Of a DNA stretch of 64,000 nt, positions 1 to 12,540 are shown piece after piece. The translations under genes and the position numbers were made by a program. How positions within the stretch are numbered: the stretch's first letter is position 1; every line of letters starts with the position of its first letter. This DNA comes from Cafeteria roenbergensis (lineage: Eukaryota; Sar; Bigyra; Bicosoecida; Cafeteriaceae). Under the pieces are notes generated by a model, which worked only from the letters and a program-made list of their open reading frames with translations, had not been told where the DNA came from and made no database searches. Location of the stretch: assembly GCA_008330645.1 (NCBI GenBank), contig VLTN01000027.1, forward strand, positions 62,001 through 126,000, written 5' to 3'.

Positions 1-1
1 A

Positions 2-996
<995 letters not shown>

Positions 997-1079
997 GGGG
1001 GTGGGGTGGGTGGTGCGTGGAACGGGCCGGACCGGCACCACTGCGCGGGACAGCCGCGCTCCACGGGCGCGCCTCGCGC

Positions 1080-1466
1080 TCACGCGGTCTTGGCGGCCTT
1101 GGTGCCCTTGGGGAGCAGCACCTGGTGGATGCTCGGGATGACACCGCCCGAGGCGATGGTCACGTTGGCGAGCAGCTTGTTGAGCTCCTCGTCGTTGCGC
1201 ACGGCGAGCTGCACGTGGCGGGGCACGATGCGGGTCTTCTTGGAGTCCTTGGTGGCGTTGCCGGCCAGCTCGAGGATCTCGGCGGCGAGGTACTCCATGA
1301 CCGCCGCCATGTACACGGGGGCGCCGGCGCCGATGCGCGCCGCGATGCGCTGCTGGCGCATGTAGCGGCCCACGCGGCCCACGGGGAACTGGAGCCCGGC
1401 CTTGGCCGAGCGGGTGGTGCCCTTGGCGGACTTCTTGCCGCGGCCTGCCTTGCCCTTGCCAGACAT
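1080..1466 (-). CDS. Histone H2A
   Basis: Core histone H2A, 128 residues, start [12 protein letters not shown], stop TGA. The histone fold is complete: [16 protein letters not shown] opens it, then [20 protein letters not shown] and the NDEELNKLL acidic-patch segment. The C terminus is KGTKAAKTA and lacks an SQE/D-phi motif, so this is canonical H2A and not H2A.X. It is transcribed away from H2B with 251 bp between the two ATGs. Its leader shares GCACTC at -46 to -41 and the sequence CTCTAGC right before ATG with the H4 leader (CACTAGCC). No intron. The identification is certain; only the exact transcript ends are unknown. Confidence 0.97.
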   Translation of the reverse strand: MSGKGKAGRGKKSAKGTTRSAKAGLQFPVGRVGRYMRQQRIAARIGAGAPVYMAAVMEYLAAEILELAGNATKDSKKTRIVPRHVQLAVRNDEELNKLLANVTIASGGVIPSIHQVLLPKGTKAAKTA

Positions 1467-1717
1467 GCTAGAGAGTCGGTGGAGCTCCGAGGAGATCAGA
1501 GGGGGGGAGTGCCCCCTCCCCGCCCGCCCGCGGAGGCGAGGCGCCGCAGGGGCGGCAGAGGCGGCCGCCGGCGAGCGCGCAGCATGGCCGCGGCCGCCGC
1601 CCAGCCGGCGCGCAGAGCCGCCGCCGCTGCGCCCATCCGCGGCGCACGGCGCCGGGCAGAGTCGCGGCGGCAGCGCCCCGCCCGCCCGCCCCGGCGGCAC
1701 TCCTCCTCCGATCCAGC
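1467..1717. promoter_or_regulatory. Shared divergent promoter of H2A and H2B
   Basis: 251 bp separates the two start codons. It is very GC-rich, and no TATA-like AT stretch is visible. GCACTC occurs next to both genes: minus strand 1507-1512 (46 to 41 nt before the H2A ATG) and plus strand 1697-1702 (21 to 16 nt before the H2B ATG). Both are read in the direction of the gene they precede, so they may be initiator-like elements. Confidence 0.6.
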
Positions 1718-2080
1718 ATGGCCAAGACCCCCGCGTCGTCGAAGAAGGCCGCCAAGGCCTCGAAGAAGGCCGCCACGGCCGGCGCCAAGCGCCCCAAGCG
1801 CCGCACCGAGACGTACAGCTCGTACATCTACAAGGTGCTCAAGCAGGTGCACCCCCAGTACGGCATCTCCAAGAAGGGCATGAGCATCATGAACTCGTTC
1901 ATCAACGACGTGTTCGAGCGCGTGTGCACGGAGGCCGCCAACCTGTGCCGCCAGAACAAGAAGGCCACCTGCTCCAGCCGCGAAGTCCAGACCGCCGTGC
2001 GCCTGGTGCTCCCCGGAGAGCTCGCCAAGCACGCAGTGTCCGAGGGCACCAAGGCGGTGACCAAGTTCACCTCCGCCTGA
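1718..2080 (+). CDS. Histone H2B
   Basis: Core histone H2B, 120 residues, partner of H2A. A short lysine/alanine-rich tail (residues 1-30, repeated SKKAAKA) leads into [20 protein letters not shown], then [20 protein letters not shown] and the C-terminal [19 protein letters not shown] helix typical of H2B. The conserved C-terminal ubiquitylation-site context, [11 protein letters not shown], is present. No intron, stop TGA. It is divergent from H2A and is followed 128 nt later by the common histone stem-loop. Nothing suggests a variant. Confidence 0.97.
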   Translation: MAKTPASSKKAAKASKKAATAGAKRPKRRTETYSSYIYKVLKQVHPQYGISKKGMSIMNSFINDVFERVCTEAANLCRQNKKATCSSREVQTAVRLVLPGELAKHAVSEGTKAVTKFTSA

Positions 2081-2208
2081 GCGCGAGCGGCTCGGGGCTG
2101 GGGCGCACATGGATCGGCGCCGCCCCCAGCCCCGGACCGGCGAGCCGCCCCAGCGCAGCGAGCCCTGTGGTCGGCATCACTCCGAGGCCGGCCACGCCAC
2201 CAAACCCC

Positions 2209-2225
2209 GGTGTTCATTCAACACC
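2209..2225 (+). terminator. Histone-type 3' stem-loop of H2B
   Basis: GGTGTTCATTCAACACC, identical to the other histone copies, preceded by CAAACCCC and followed by ACC. It lies 128 nt after the H2B stop. Confidence 0.85.
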
Positions 2226-3183
2226 ACCGCAGTAGTCCTGCCGCGCTGAGCGAGGAGCGGCGCGCGCACACGCACCGAAGCGGCCCGGGCACTCGCTCGC
2301 GCCTGCGACCTCTGCGCTGCCCTCGCGCTGGGCATGGCGTCGGCGCGGCGCTGTGACGGCCCGGACCTGAGCACACGCTGGCGCGGTGCAGCGTGAGCGC
2401 GTGTGGCCTGGGCTCCTCGGAGTGGCACGCAAGGCTGCTCCTGGGAGCCCCAGAGTCCAGCAGCCCGCGCGCGTCATCAAGCAGGGGACCAAGGCGCCCG
2501 CCCTCGTTCCCGTCGCCTGGTGCCATGCCGGTGAAGCCATCGGGTCTGTGTGCACCGAGCGAGGCCTCCGTGGCGTTGGGTGCACGCGAGGTCGCCTTGG
2601 GAGCGCCTCGGAGAACGGGGCACGGACGGACCTGCGTCGCGGCCGACCGCGACATCGGTGAGCCGGCACACGCTGGGGAGCTTGGCTTCGCTGTCGAGCG
2701 GGGCTGGCGTGAGCCGCGACGGACCACGTTGTCGGGCGGGCGCCGTGCCAGTCGCCACGAATCTGCGACACTGGGGCATCTCGCGGGGCGCTCCGCCGCT
2801 GCGCTGGCGGCAGCGGCCGCAGAGGCGTTCTGCGGGCAAGGCCGGACCGGTGCTCGGACTGTGCTAGCGCTCGAGCCGCGCTGGAGAGCAGCAGCATCGA
2901 GCTTGGAGTGCTGGCTTGGCCGCGTCTGTGCGCAGCGCCCGGGCAGATGTGTGACGCGGAGCAGGCCGTGCGGAGCAGCGCGTGGCTTCCGTTGTGGGCT
3001 GTAATTGGTGCCCGCGCCCCACACAGGCGCTCCACGCCGTGCGCGCACGCAGCACAGCCACGGCCACAGGCGGTGCGGCGGCGCAAGACGGCGTGTGCGC
3101 GCGGCCGATGGCAGGCGGCCGCTGAGCGAGCAGGGGCGATCCGATCACGCGGCGGGCGGAGTTCAGCAGGCTCCGTGGCCTGG
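2226..3183. other. Intergenic between H2B and a minus-strand membrane protein
   Basis: About 960 bp with no convincing gene. Long overlapping frames exist on both strands, but they are arginine/alanine/cysteine-rich, have no recognisable domain, and look like chance frames in GC-rich DNA. No stem-loop or repeat stands out. Confidence 0.5.
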
Positions 3184-3452
3184 CTAGACGTCGAAGGCAG
3201 CAAGGAGGCTGCGCACTGCCGCAACTGCGTCGGTCATCGCCTTGAAGTGATCCATAGACTCCTTGACAAGCTTCGAAGGAGACTTGGCTTGTGTCCGCTG
3301 CTCCTCTGAGGTGCGAGGCCGCGCAAGCCCGGGCTTCTGCGCCTGCGAAGTCTCGTCGATACCCAGCGCCGCCCGAGTGGCGGCCTTGCTCGCCCACGCT
3401 CGGCTCGGGGAGCCCGTGCCAGGAGTAGCAGCAGCACCGCCGGATGCAGCAG

Positions 3453-3493
<41 letters not shown>

Positions 3494-4422
3494 CCGCCGG
3501 ATGCAGTGTCTCTGCTTTCATCATGGGCGTCAGCGACAGCGCTCGGCTTGTGATCCGCGCTCCTCTTGAAGTGGCTGTACTTGCTGTCGATTTCACCGGT
3601 GATGTGGTCCGCCACCTTCAGGGCGTGCTTCACTTGTGGAGTCCCGCCGCTCTTGAACACGAAGGCGCCGAATGGGTGGGCTTGGTCATTGCGTTGGGTC
3701 ACCAACTCGCTGAGCCAAGGCACAACTCCAACGACAATGTGCTCGCCGCTCCCTGCAGCGAGCTTGCTCTTTCCGGGAAACAGCGCCGGCTCGGTCGCCG
3801 CATCCATCTGGCACAGGCAGAGACTCTTGTTTGTGAGCAAGCCCATCGCAACTTTTCTTGGAAGTCGCAGCCCCCGGCGCCGGTCCTCCGGCTCGCCCGC
3901 AGAGGCCGCCGAGCCGTCAGCCTTTTTCTTCGGGGCAGGAAGACGTGCCCACAGCGAGCGTGGCGCATCTGTTAGTTTAAGCGGATCCAGGTCTTTCATG
4001 CCCCTGCCCGACTTGCAGAACAGCAGCACCCATAGCAGGTCGACCAAGTGAAGGGCCAAGTCGCAAATGACCAGGGGCGGAACCGTGAGGAGCACGAAGG
4101 AGCTGAGCAGCTCGATCTCGCCCCGCGTGGAGCCGTGCTCGGCCTCGAGTCGAGCGACGTCCGCTTTGTGGTCGGCCTCGAGTCGAGCGAGTTTTTCTTC
4201 CGCCTTGGCGGCTGATTGCCGCGCCGAGTCGTACTTGTCCTCAAGAGCAACCAGCCGCTGGAGAAGGTCGTTGGAATTGTTCTGCGTTTCAGGGGGAGGC
4301 CCGCCCCCTCCCTCGCTGACCGGAGCTGACGACTGGCCTGGACTGCTGGGCTGGGAAAATGGGCCCTCGCCAGGCTTCGCGTCGTGGGCGCAGCCCGGCC
4401 CGTGGGGCTGAGTTTGGGCCAT
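3184..4422 (-). CDS. Hypothetical membrane protein with coiled coil and poly-alanine tract
   Basis: 412 residues from the first ATG (MAQTQPHGPG), stop TAG. Not recognised. Visible parts in order: a proline/glycine/serine-rich N terminus (1-50); a charged heptad-like segment with LLQRLVALEDKYDSARQSAA and two copies of RLEA(D/E)HK/G that should form a coiled coil (about 52-100); one strongly hydrophobic stretch of about 28 residues (LSSFVLLTVPPLVICDLALH onward), probably one or two membrane passes; a basic loop; a folded-looking region around GEHIVVGVVPWLSELVTQRN; then a run of about 13 alanines from a GCT-type triplet repeat and a serine/lysine-rich tail. The frame stays open upstream of the ATG to 4494, and TTGATTGCCGCAG just upstream resembles a 3' splice site, so a 5' exon may be missing. 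It interrupts the histone cluster without obvious relation to it. Confidence 0.6.
3428..3505. repeat. AGC/GCA triplet repeat with duplicated flank
   Basis: An uninterrupted AGC run (about 3454-3492) encodes poly-alanine on the minus strand. The segment AGCAGCACCGCCGGATGCAG occurs on both sides of it, so the tract seems to have grown by local duplication as well as by slippage. Confidence 0.85.
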
Positions 4423-5276
4423 CTCTGCGTTGGCCTGAGCTGGTGGTGCGCCCGACTCGCTCTGCGCGGCCGGAGCCTGCCTGTCCTGCGGCAATCAATC
4501 TCAAGTCGGGCAGTTGCCCGCAACACCGGCGGCATTTTCTGGCTCCGCATCGCGCAGCGCGCCTGCCGTGCAAGGGCGCCCGACTGCCGCGCCGGATGCA
4601 CGCACGACGCCCCGGAAGCCCCGCGGCACGCGGCGGGGCGCCAGCACGCGGCGCGAGACGCGACACGGGAGGGCTGGCTGGCAGCGAGCGCTTTCGCCGG
4701 CCAGCTGGGCGACCGAGCGCGCCGCGCAGGCCAGGGTGGACCTCGACTGCTCGCCACCGCCAGTGCGCGCGCCGGTGGCTTCCAGGGGGGCGGGGGAGGG
4801 GGGGTCTCACCGCGATTGCGCGCGGAAGGGGGTTGGTGCGCGGCGAATGCGAACCGCAGCGCGCTGGTCGCAGATTCAGTGTGGCCGACACGACCCGCGG
4901 CCCCTGCTCTGCCGGACGGAGCCCGCTTCTGCACGCAGAGCCAGCGCGCGGGACGGGCAGTTGTCCCGCCCTCGTCGGCGCCCGCGCATCGGGCTCCTGC
5001 GCCTCGTCTCGCCGGCGCCGGGTGCACTGCTCGTGGCGCCGCATCGCCTGCGTGGGCTTTCCTGATGGTGCCGCGCATGACCCCTCGCAGGCCTAGCACG
5101 GCCGGGAGGCGCACGCAGGCCGACAGCCCCGCTCGAGCTCAGCAGCGATTCGGGCGCTCGTGCGTGCCGCTACTTTGCGGGCGAATGAGCATCGTGCGTG
5201 TGATCGGGGCGGCTGTGCGGTGCGAGTGAGCATCGTCCCGCTCCCTTGCTCATGGCGACACCAGGCCGGTGGTGGT
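4423..5276. other. Intergenic between the membrane protein and the H4 3' end
   Basis: No gene seen. It may include an unseen 5' exon of the 3184-4422 gene in its left part (possible splice acceptor near 4484). The remainder gives only low-quality arginine/alanine-rich frames on both strands. Confidence 0.5.
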
Positions 5277-5293
5277 GGTGTTGAATGAACACC
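5277..5293 (-). terminator. Histone-type 3' stem-loop of H4
   Basis: The minus strand reads GGTGTTCATTCAACACC after AAACCCC and before ACCACC, 137 nt past the H4 stop. Identical to the four other histone copies. Confidence 0.85.
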
Positions 5294-5430
5294 GGGGTTT
5301 GGTGGGTGCGCCGGAGACGGTCCGGGGAGGAGGGCCGGGGCCGCAGGCGAGTGCGGCCGGAGCTGCTCACGCCCCGTCCCGCCGCGGCTCCGCATGGCGC
5401 GTGCCGACCGGGGCTGCATGAGCCCTGCGC

Positions 5431-6559
<1,129 letters not shown>

Positions 6560-6726
6560 GCGCCCAGGCGCCCCGCGCACTCCCGGCTGGGCGCGCGGCT
6601 GGTTTGCTCCGCTGGAGGGCCTGGCGGAGCGGCGCTCGCCGCGGCGCTGCCAGAGACGGCCCGCTGCTGCAGCAGCAGTCGGGTCGCGCCGGGAGCTGCA
6701 TTGTCCCGCACACCCGCAACAACCCC

Positions 6727-6743
6727 GGTGTTCATTCAACACC
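6727..6743 (+). terminator. Histone-type 3' stem-loop of H3 copy 2
   Basis: GGTGTTCATTCAACACC, 167 nt after the stop, in the same flanking context as copy 1 (CGCAACAA then CCCC before it, ACCACCC after it). Confidence 0.85.
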
Positions 6744-6969
6744 ACCCGCTGATCGTTCGTTCCTGCAAAGTCTTGGTTTGCCACGCACTGGCTACCCATC
6801 AGGCTGCTGGACTTGGCTGCTGCGCTCCACGCTGACACACGCACCGTCCGCCAAGCGAGTGCGCGCATTGGTTCGAATGCTCCACGAACTATGTGCCACG
6901 CGCGGCGCTGTGCTCTGCACGAAGCACCGCCATCTGGCAGGCCACTCGTTGCCACAGCTCAAGCCCTGC

Positions 6970-8097
6970 ATGTCGGACGTTCATGTGCTTGCTCAATCGG
7001 GTGACCTGGGCTCCGTCTGCGAGCTGCTGGACCTGGACCCGTCGGTGCTTGACATGCCTGACAGCACGCCGTTGGGGCAAGGCAACCGTGCGCTGCACTA
7101 CGCGGCTTACGAAGGTCATACCGCCGTTGTGGGTGCGCTTATTGAGCGAGGGTGCGATGTGAATTCGCGCAATGCGCTCGGGGCGACTGCGCTGTTTTTT
7201 GCAGCGCAGCAGGAGCGAAGCGCGGTGGTGCAGCTTTTGTTGGCAGCGGCTGCAGACCCAAGCATTGGAGAGACAACGCACGGGTTCCTTCCTGTTGACG
7301 TCGCCAGTGGCGAATGCAAGTCCCAGCTGCTCGCGGTGGCGCCGGGCCTGTCGCGGCCGGCGGCGCCCTCGCTCGTCGAGGCTTCTGTTGGTCCGCGCGG
7401 CTCCATTTCTGTGTCTTGGACAGCGGCTGCGCAGTCCCGGCCCCTGCGAGGCTTCAACGTGGCCATTTGGAGAGCAAGTGGGCCTGAGAGCGGCCCCGAG
7501 TCTGTTCGGCCGCACTTTTGTGGGCCGGGGCTTGAGGCCTGGGAGGTGCGGCCTCGGTTCTTCGGCGAGCCGCTCCTATTCGCGGTGCAGGCGCTGGGGC
7601 TGTCCGCTCCAAGCGAGTGGGTAGAGGGCGCGGACCCCGTCACGCCGTTCGCGGCTCCGGCGCAGCCACGTCCGCCTAGGTGCGTCGGCGTCTCCCGGGC
7701 CCGCGGCGCCGTCCGCTGTCGGCTACAATGGGCACGCACTGACGTCGACTCGCGGGGCAGTCCGGTGACCGGGTGGGAGCTTTCCTGCTGCTTCGTGTCG
7801 TTCAGCAGTCATCCTGTCAGCACAGTTGCCTCCGATCGCTCTGCCCTGAGCCAGGAGCTGAAGCTGCCACGTGGGTGGGCCATCGAAAGAACACTGACCA
7901 TTGCTCTGGAAGGGTCCAGCGAGGGCGCGGATCCGTGTGACGTTCCAGAGCTCGGAGCTGTTGTGTTCCGGCTCGCGGCTGTGAACGCCGCGGGGAGGTC
8001 AGCCTTCAGCGGCGGCACGGTTGTGGCAGCCTCTGACGCTGCTCCTGCCGCCGCCAGTGGTGAGTCTGCGGAGGCTGCTGCAGCCGCATCCGATTGA
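6970..8097 (+). CDS. Ankyrin-repeat / fibronectin type III protein
   Basis: 375 residues from ATG 6970 (MSDVHVLAQSGDLGSVCELL), no intron, stop TGA. Residues 1-110 form about three ankyrin repeats: the start of a repeat, then GNRALHYAAYEGHTAVVGAL and NSRNALGATALFFAAQQERS with the typical A-A-x-x-G/E spacing. Two fibronectin-III-like beta sandwiches follow: one opening PSLVEASVGPRGSISVSW (about 135-235), one opening RPPRCVGVSRARGAVRCRLQ and closing VVFRLAAVNAAGRSAFS (about 235-365), where AVNAAGRS resembles the conserved G-strand N-x-x-G-x-S motif. No signal peptide or TM segment, so probably a cytosolic scaffold. The frame is open upstream of the chosen ATG; an ATG at 6879 is an alternative. 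Partner and pathway unknown. Confidence 0.75.
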   Translation: MSDVHVLAQSGDLGSVCELLDLDPSVLDMPDSTPLGQGNRALHYAAYEGHTAVVGALIERGCDVNSRNALGATALFFAAQQERSAVVQLLLAAAADPSIGETTHGFLPVDVASGECKSQLLAVAPGLSRPAAPSLVEASVGPRGSISVSWTAAAQSRPLRGFNVAIWRASGPESGPESVRPHFCGPGLEAWEVRPRFFGEPLLFAVQALGLSAPSEWVEGADPVTPFAAPAQPRPPRCVGVSRARGAVRCRLQWARTDVDSRGSPVTGWELSCCFVSFSSHPVSTVASDRSALSQELKLPRGWAIERTLTIALEGSSEGADPCDVPELGAVVFRLAAVNAAGRSAFSGGTVVAASDAAPAAASGESAEAAAAASD

Positions 8098-8342
8098 ACC
8101 CGCAGCTTGCCCCGAATGCGCGACTCTGCGAAATTGCGTTTTGCAGCGTGTTTTCACAATGGCACGAACGGGTGCCAAATTGCTGTCTCCAACGACCCAC
8201 GCGTCGAAGTCGTGGCGAGCCCGTCCTTGGTCCAAGCAGCCCCAAGGACGCTTTCGGCCGCGAAGCCGGTTTTTCACCCTCGAACAAAGCTGCTCTGCTC
8301 GGCCGACCACTCGCGTGGAGTGCCGCACCCGCCCAGCGTACA

Positions 8343-10384
8343 ATGGACCCTCCGTCCGGCCAGGACCGGCCACCGCCTTGGGACACAACCGACTGGGTGC
8401 TGGCGACCGCGGCGTGCGCTGCCAGCGCCATGGCCGTCGTGGGCGCGGCGTTTCTTGTGTTTGGCCCAGAGCGAAGGCATTCGTTGCCAGCCGATTCTCA
8501 GCAGTCACTGTCGCCCGAGAATCGGTCCAGCAGTGGGAAACCACTCCTGGAGGCAACATCCGGTGCTGGGGCTGCGGGGAAGCGCGTGGAGGACCCTAGC
8601 GAGTTGAAGAAGCGCAAGCGCGCTGCTGCAGTTCCAGCAAAGCCCACAGCAGCAGACTTGTTTGACGCCACTGAGGCTCTCGCAAGCAAGGCATCGTTGC
8701 CCGCAGAAAAGTGGCGAGCTGCCGCAGTGATTGCAACTCTGGCTTCTCATGGTGAGCCGGTGCCACTTCTCGTGGGCAGCCTGCACACGCGCATGATGGA
8801 GTGCTGGCAAGCGGCTGCCCTGTGCTGGCTGCCGTCGACTCATTGCTCCTCGCAGCTGCACTTCGCCAGCACGTTGGCCGGCCGGAGCAAGCCGATGCTG
8901 TTCGAGGGTTGATTGCGATGATTGTTTCGGACGACTCAACAGCGACTGACCGGTCCGCCGCTTGCGAGGCTCTCAGCATGCTTTTCGCGGAGCCGGCGGT
9001 TCGCAAAGAGGCGGCCACTCCCCAGGTGGCACGGGCCGTGCTGAAGCACCTATCGTGGGTGGTAGCTCGCGCGCTGGCGCCTCCTGACGACCCGGCGAGC
9101 AGCCCAGATGCGGCGGTGTCGCGCAGCTCAGATGCAGCGAGGAGGGCAGTCCGATGGCACGGCACCGCGTGCGCCATGGACAGCGGAGAAGATCCGTCTG
9201 ATGCTGACGCTGCTGCCAGTCAGCCGCGCAAGTTCCCTTTGCTGGACCCCGCTGCTGCCTCCGTGCTTGGCGCTGGCCTGCTCAGCGACCACGACGGCTT
9301 GTCGTGCCTGCTTCTGCCCAAGGGCGTGGCGTCGCTGGACACCGCTACCCTCGCAGCTTCGTCGGCCGCTGCAATGAGCGATGCGGACAGCGCTGCGGAC
9401 GGCACGAGTCAGGCGTTGCTCCCCGACTCAGGCGACCCCGCCGCTCCCGTGAGTCTCATGGATGCTTTGTCCGTGATGAGGGCTTGCACGATGCTCGTGA
9501 ACATGGCTGCCTCCCCCGAGGGGGTTCGCGCCATTGTGGCTGGCGCCGTGCAGGGAGAGGAGGAGGGCTGCATTGCCGTGATCCCTCTGCTGGCGACCGC
9601 CACGGCGGCAAGCACCACGCAGCTCTCCGCCCTGCGCCTGGTGCAAAACCTCGCGTCCGGGCTGTGGCAGGGCGAGGTGGACGGCCCGGGTCACAAGACC
9701 GGCACCCGAGAGGCACCAGCGGGCTGCGCAGCCCAGGATGCCAGCGGCGAGGCGACCCAGTCCGCGGCGCCAGCGGTGCAGGCGGGGATCGAGGACGGCA
9801 AGTCAGACCCCGAGCAGTCGCCAGCCGCCGGTGCCGCCGCCGCGTCCGCGGGGGCAGGCGCGGTTGCGAGCGGCTCCGTGGAACAGGTGGGGGGAATCTT
9901 CCTCCCGCTCGTCTGGTGCGCGGGAGCGCGTCCCGGCTTTATGGGAGTCATCGGGCCGGACCATATTCTCAGAGTGGTGGTTATCATCTCCAAGCTCATG
10001 CAAGGCGTGCTCGGGACCGTGCGCTCGGCAGGCGAGCAGGGACCGTCCCCGCTTGCAAGTGCTGTCGGCGCCAAGGCCCTTGACGGCGGGGCTGTGGCCG
10101 CTCTCTCCAGCGCCTTGGTTGAGTCTACGGACAGAATTCAGCTCTTCAAGCAAGCCCTGGCTTCGGCTGGAATTGGTGCCAAGCTCACACCGGTGGGGCA
10201 GCACCAGGCCGCCGCCGCGGCAGAAGCCAGCCAGCTTGCCACTCGTGTTCTCAACACAATCGTCGGGACGTTTCCCGATCGCCGGGGGGAGGTTGAGGCA
10301 ATCCTGCGCGAAATGCAACGACTCGCCCGCGAGCGCCGGCCGCTGCAGGAGCCGGGCGATGGACGAGCGGCGGAGGGCGAGTAG
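8343..10384 (+). CDS. Membrane-anchored armadillo-like helical protein
   Basis: Exons 8343-8751 and 8856-10384 (645 residues). The 104-nt intron begins GTGAGC and ends CGCAG, and joining it restores one frame (...TLASHAALRQHVGR...). Near the N terminus (about 18-40) is one hydrophobic helix, WVLATAACAASAMAVVGAAF, so it is anchored in a membrane. The rest is alpha-helical and alanine/leucine-rich with ARM/HEAT-like segments (WRAAAVIATLASH; TDRSAACEALSMLFAEPAVR; SLMDALSVMRACTMLVNMAA; TTQLSALRLVQNLASGLW) broken by disordered acidic/serine stretches. I cannot name the family. Mitochondrial outer-membrane or ER ARM proteins have this layout, but that is only a resemblance. Stop TAG. Confidence 0.65.
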
Positions 10385-10728
10385 GCAGCGTGCCGGAGCC
10401 GCCATAGTGCGTCGCCTTGCGGTTCGCGCACCGCGTCAACTCGCGCGGTTTGCTTGTGCAAAGCGTGTGGGTGTGGCGGACTGAAACCATTTCGCGTGGT
10501 TGCTTCGGTGCCCAAGTGGCGAGTGTCTGAGGAAGTCTTCACGCTGGGTACGCGAGCACACTCAAACGGCAGGCAGGATTGTCAAGAATCTCCCTCGTTG
10601 GAAGATTCAACGGCAAGCCTGAGCAATCGAACTGTTGAGACTGTGGTGGTGTTAGCATGTGGCTAACGCCTCCACAGCAGCGACAGCTGACTCATCTCCG
10701 CAGTCCCTGATCAAGCAGGGAAGCGGAG
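10385..10728. other. Spacer between convergent genes
   Basis: 344 bp between the 3' ends of the ARM-like gene (+) and the kinase (-). Less GC-rich than its surroundings in part. No gene, repeat or stem-loop recognised. Confidence 0.5.
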
Positions 10729-11952
10729 TCATTCGACGTCCGAGTCCTCGGTGGAGTCCGTCTCGCCGCTCGTACAGCGCGCCGAGGCTGCCTCAGCAGC
10801 AGAGGCGCTGGCTGCCGCAGCTCGGCTGTGCGTGCTACTCCAGGCGGGGCTGCCCTCCGGCTGCGGAGCCGCGGCCCCGCTGGCGGCGGCGGAGCTGCTG
10901 GCGAACGAAGCTTCGTGCGCTGCCGCGGGTTCGGCGAGCCAGGGGTGGGCCAGAAGCTGGTCGGCCGTCGCGCGGCGGTCAGGATCGAAGTCCATGCTCT
11001 GGCCGAGGAAGTTTAGGCATTCCGCGCTCAGCGTTCCGGCCTGGAACGGGAGCACCAGACCGTCAGGGCGGCTCACGTCCACGCCGGTGCCTGCGGCAAG
11101 CAGCGGAGCAACGGTATCAGCGTGGGGCGCGAGCGCAGGCGTAGGGGGCGACGGAGACTAGAACAGCTGTTGCATGCGCGAGTTGCATCAAGTCCGACAA
11201 TCACGAGCGCCCCGCCCGGACCGCGGTCGCAATTGCACTCCAGGCAGCAGCGAGGCGCTCGCTTTCAGCCAGCGCTCACCGGTCAGCACAGCCAGGATGC
11301 AGGCGCCGATAGCCCAGACGTCGCACGGCTTCACGTGCACGACGGACTGCCTGAACCTCTCCGGGGCCATGAAGTTCACGGCGCGAGGGTTAGGCATCGC
11401 TTGACGGGCACGACGCACAACTGGGCGGCTGGTTGGCTTGGCATGGCCAAAGTCCGCGAGGAACGCTTCGCCGTCGTGGAGAAGCACGTTCTCGAGCTTG
11501 ATATCCATGTGCCCCCACCCGAGCTCATGAAGGAGCACAGTCGCGCGCAGAAGTCGCCCCGCCAGCTTCCGGGCATCCTCCTCGCACATGGCTCGTCCGT
11601 CGGCGAAGCGCTTCCGTGTGTCATCGAGCAGGTCGCCGCAGTTCATGAGCGGCAGCACAAGCATGCTCCGGCGCTCATCCTGCTCCCATGCCAGGGGCAG
11701 GACCATCAGCTCTCGCGCAGCCTTAAGCCAGCCTGCTGATTCCAGACCCCGACGGATGCACACGTCCGGGGTGTGCTCCGGGATGCGGGCAGAGAGCGGG
11801 GAGTGGAACACCTTGACCGCAACGGAGTGTCCGGACCTCTTGCAGGTACCACGAAAGACTTCGCCTTCGCCCCCGCGCTCGCCCAGAACGGAGCCTTCGC
11901 AGTACGAGTACGAGCAGGATGGGGTGACCCTCATGGAGCTGTCGGTGTCCAT
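10729..11952 (-). CDS. Protein kinase (Ser/Thr-type)
   Basis: Exons complement 11280-11952 and 10729-11090, 344 residues. The 189-nt intron starts GTGAGC, ends CCGCAG, and falls after LTG in subdomain IX; the second exon supplies subdomains X-XI ending RRATADQLLAHPWL. Kinase landmarks: glycine loop GERGGEGEV (24-32), VAVK with the ATP lysine K47, catalytic loop HMDIKLENVLL (H148, D150), DFG at 167-169, MAPERF (APE at 196-198), DVWAIG of helix F. The catalytic loop reads HMD where most kinases have HRD, so it lacks the arginine that contacts a phosphorylated activation loop. The C-terminal ~60 residues are a serine/acidic tail. Family not assigned. ATG 11952 was chosen because coding character begins there, though the frame is open further upstream. 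Confidence 0.85.
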
Positions 11953-12540
11953 GTTGAGAGAAGCGATGTGCCCAGCGTTTTCCAAGGAGTGTTGCAGGCA
12001 GAGCAACAGCGGCAGAGGCCAAGCAAAAAACCGATTTTCTCTTCTGCTTCTCGGCCAGCGGCTGTGCGACGCGTCTGCGAGGCGGCGGGAACAAGTCCGG
12101 CCTGCTGCGCTGCCATTCCGGCGCGGCCATCGCCCAGGGGCATGCCTTCGAGAAGGCTCAAGGCGTCGGCTCGGAAGCACAGGCTGGCGGCGGTCGAGAC
12201 ACCCGCGCGCTTGCGCTTCAAGAGGCGCGCGAGCAGGCCTCTCCTGGCAGCGGGGCTCGCGGCACGGCGCTTGGGGGCCACGCGTGTGGGCTTGCATGTG
12301 CGCGAACACACGTGTGTGCCACTTGACGGTGGCGCGAGGTGCCAGTGCTCGGAAAGGACTTGCTGCGCCACGCAGCGCAGGTTGAGGCGAGTGCGCGCGC
12401 GAGGCCAAACGCATGACACGACGAGGAGCGTGCGCCGCCCCCGGCTCGTTTGGTGCATCCCCTCGACCCACAACGGGGCGGTGGAATGTCCACGAGCGAG
12501 AGCTGGGCACGAAAGCGGAGGCCGCGGGAGAGGGGGCGCT

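Noticed and set aside
2214-3224. Open frame of over 300 codons on the minus strand between histone genes
   Set aside because: Arg/Ala/Cys/His-rich with no domain, overlapped by equally long frames in other phases. Long chance frames are expected in DNA this GC-rich.
6866-6880. GGTTCGAAT, like a tRNA T-arm
   Set aside because: No acceptor stem, D-arm or anticodon arm can be placed around it.
8752-8779. A 28-nt intron (GTGAGC to GGGCAG) in the ARM-like gene
   Set aside because: It fails to restore the reading frame; the 104-nt alternative ending at 8855 does.
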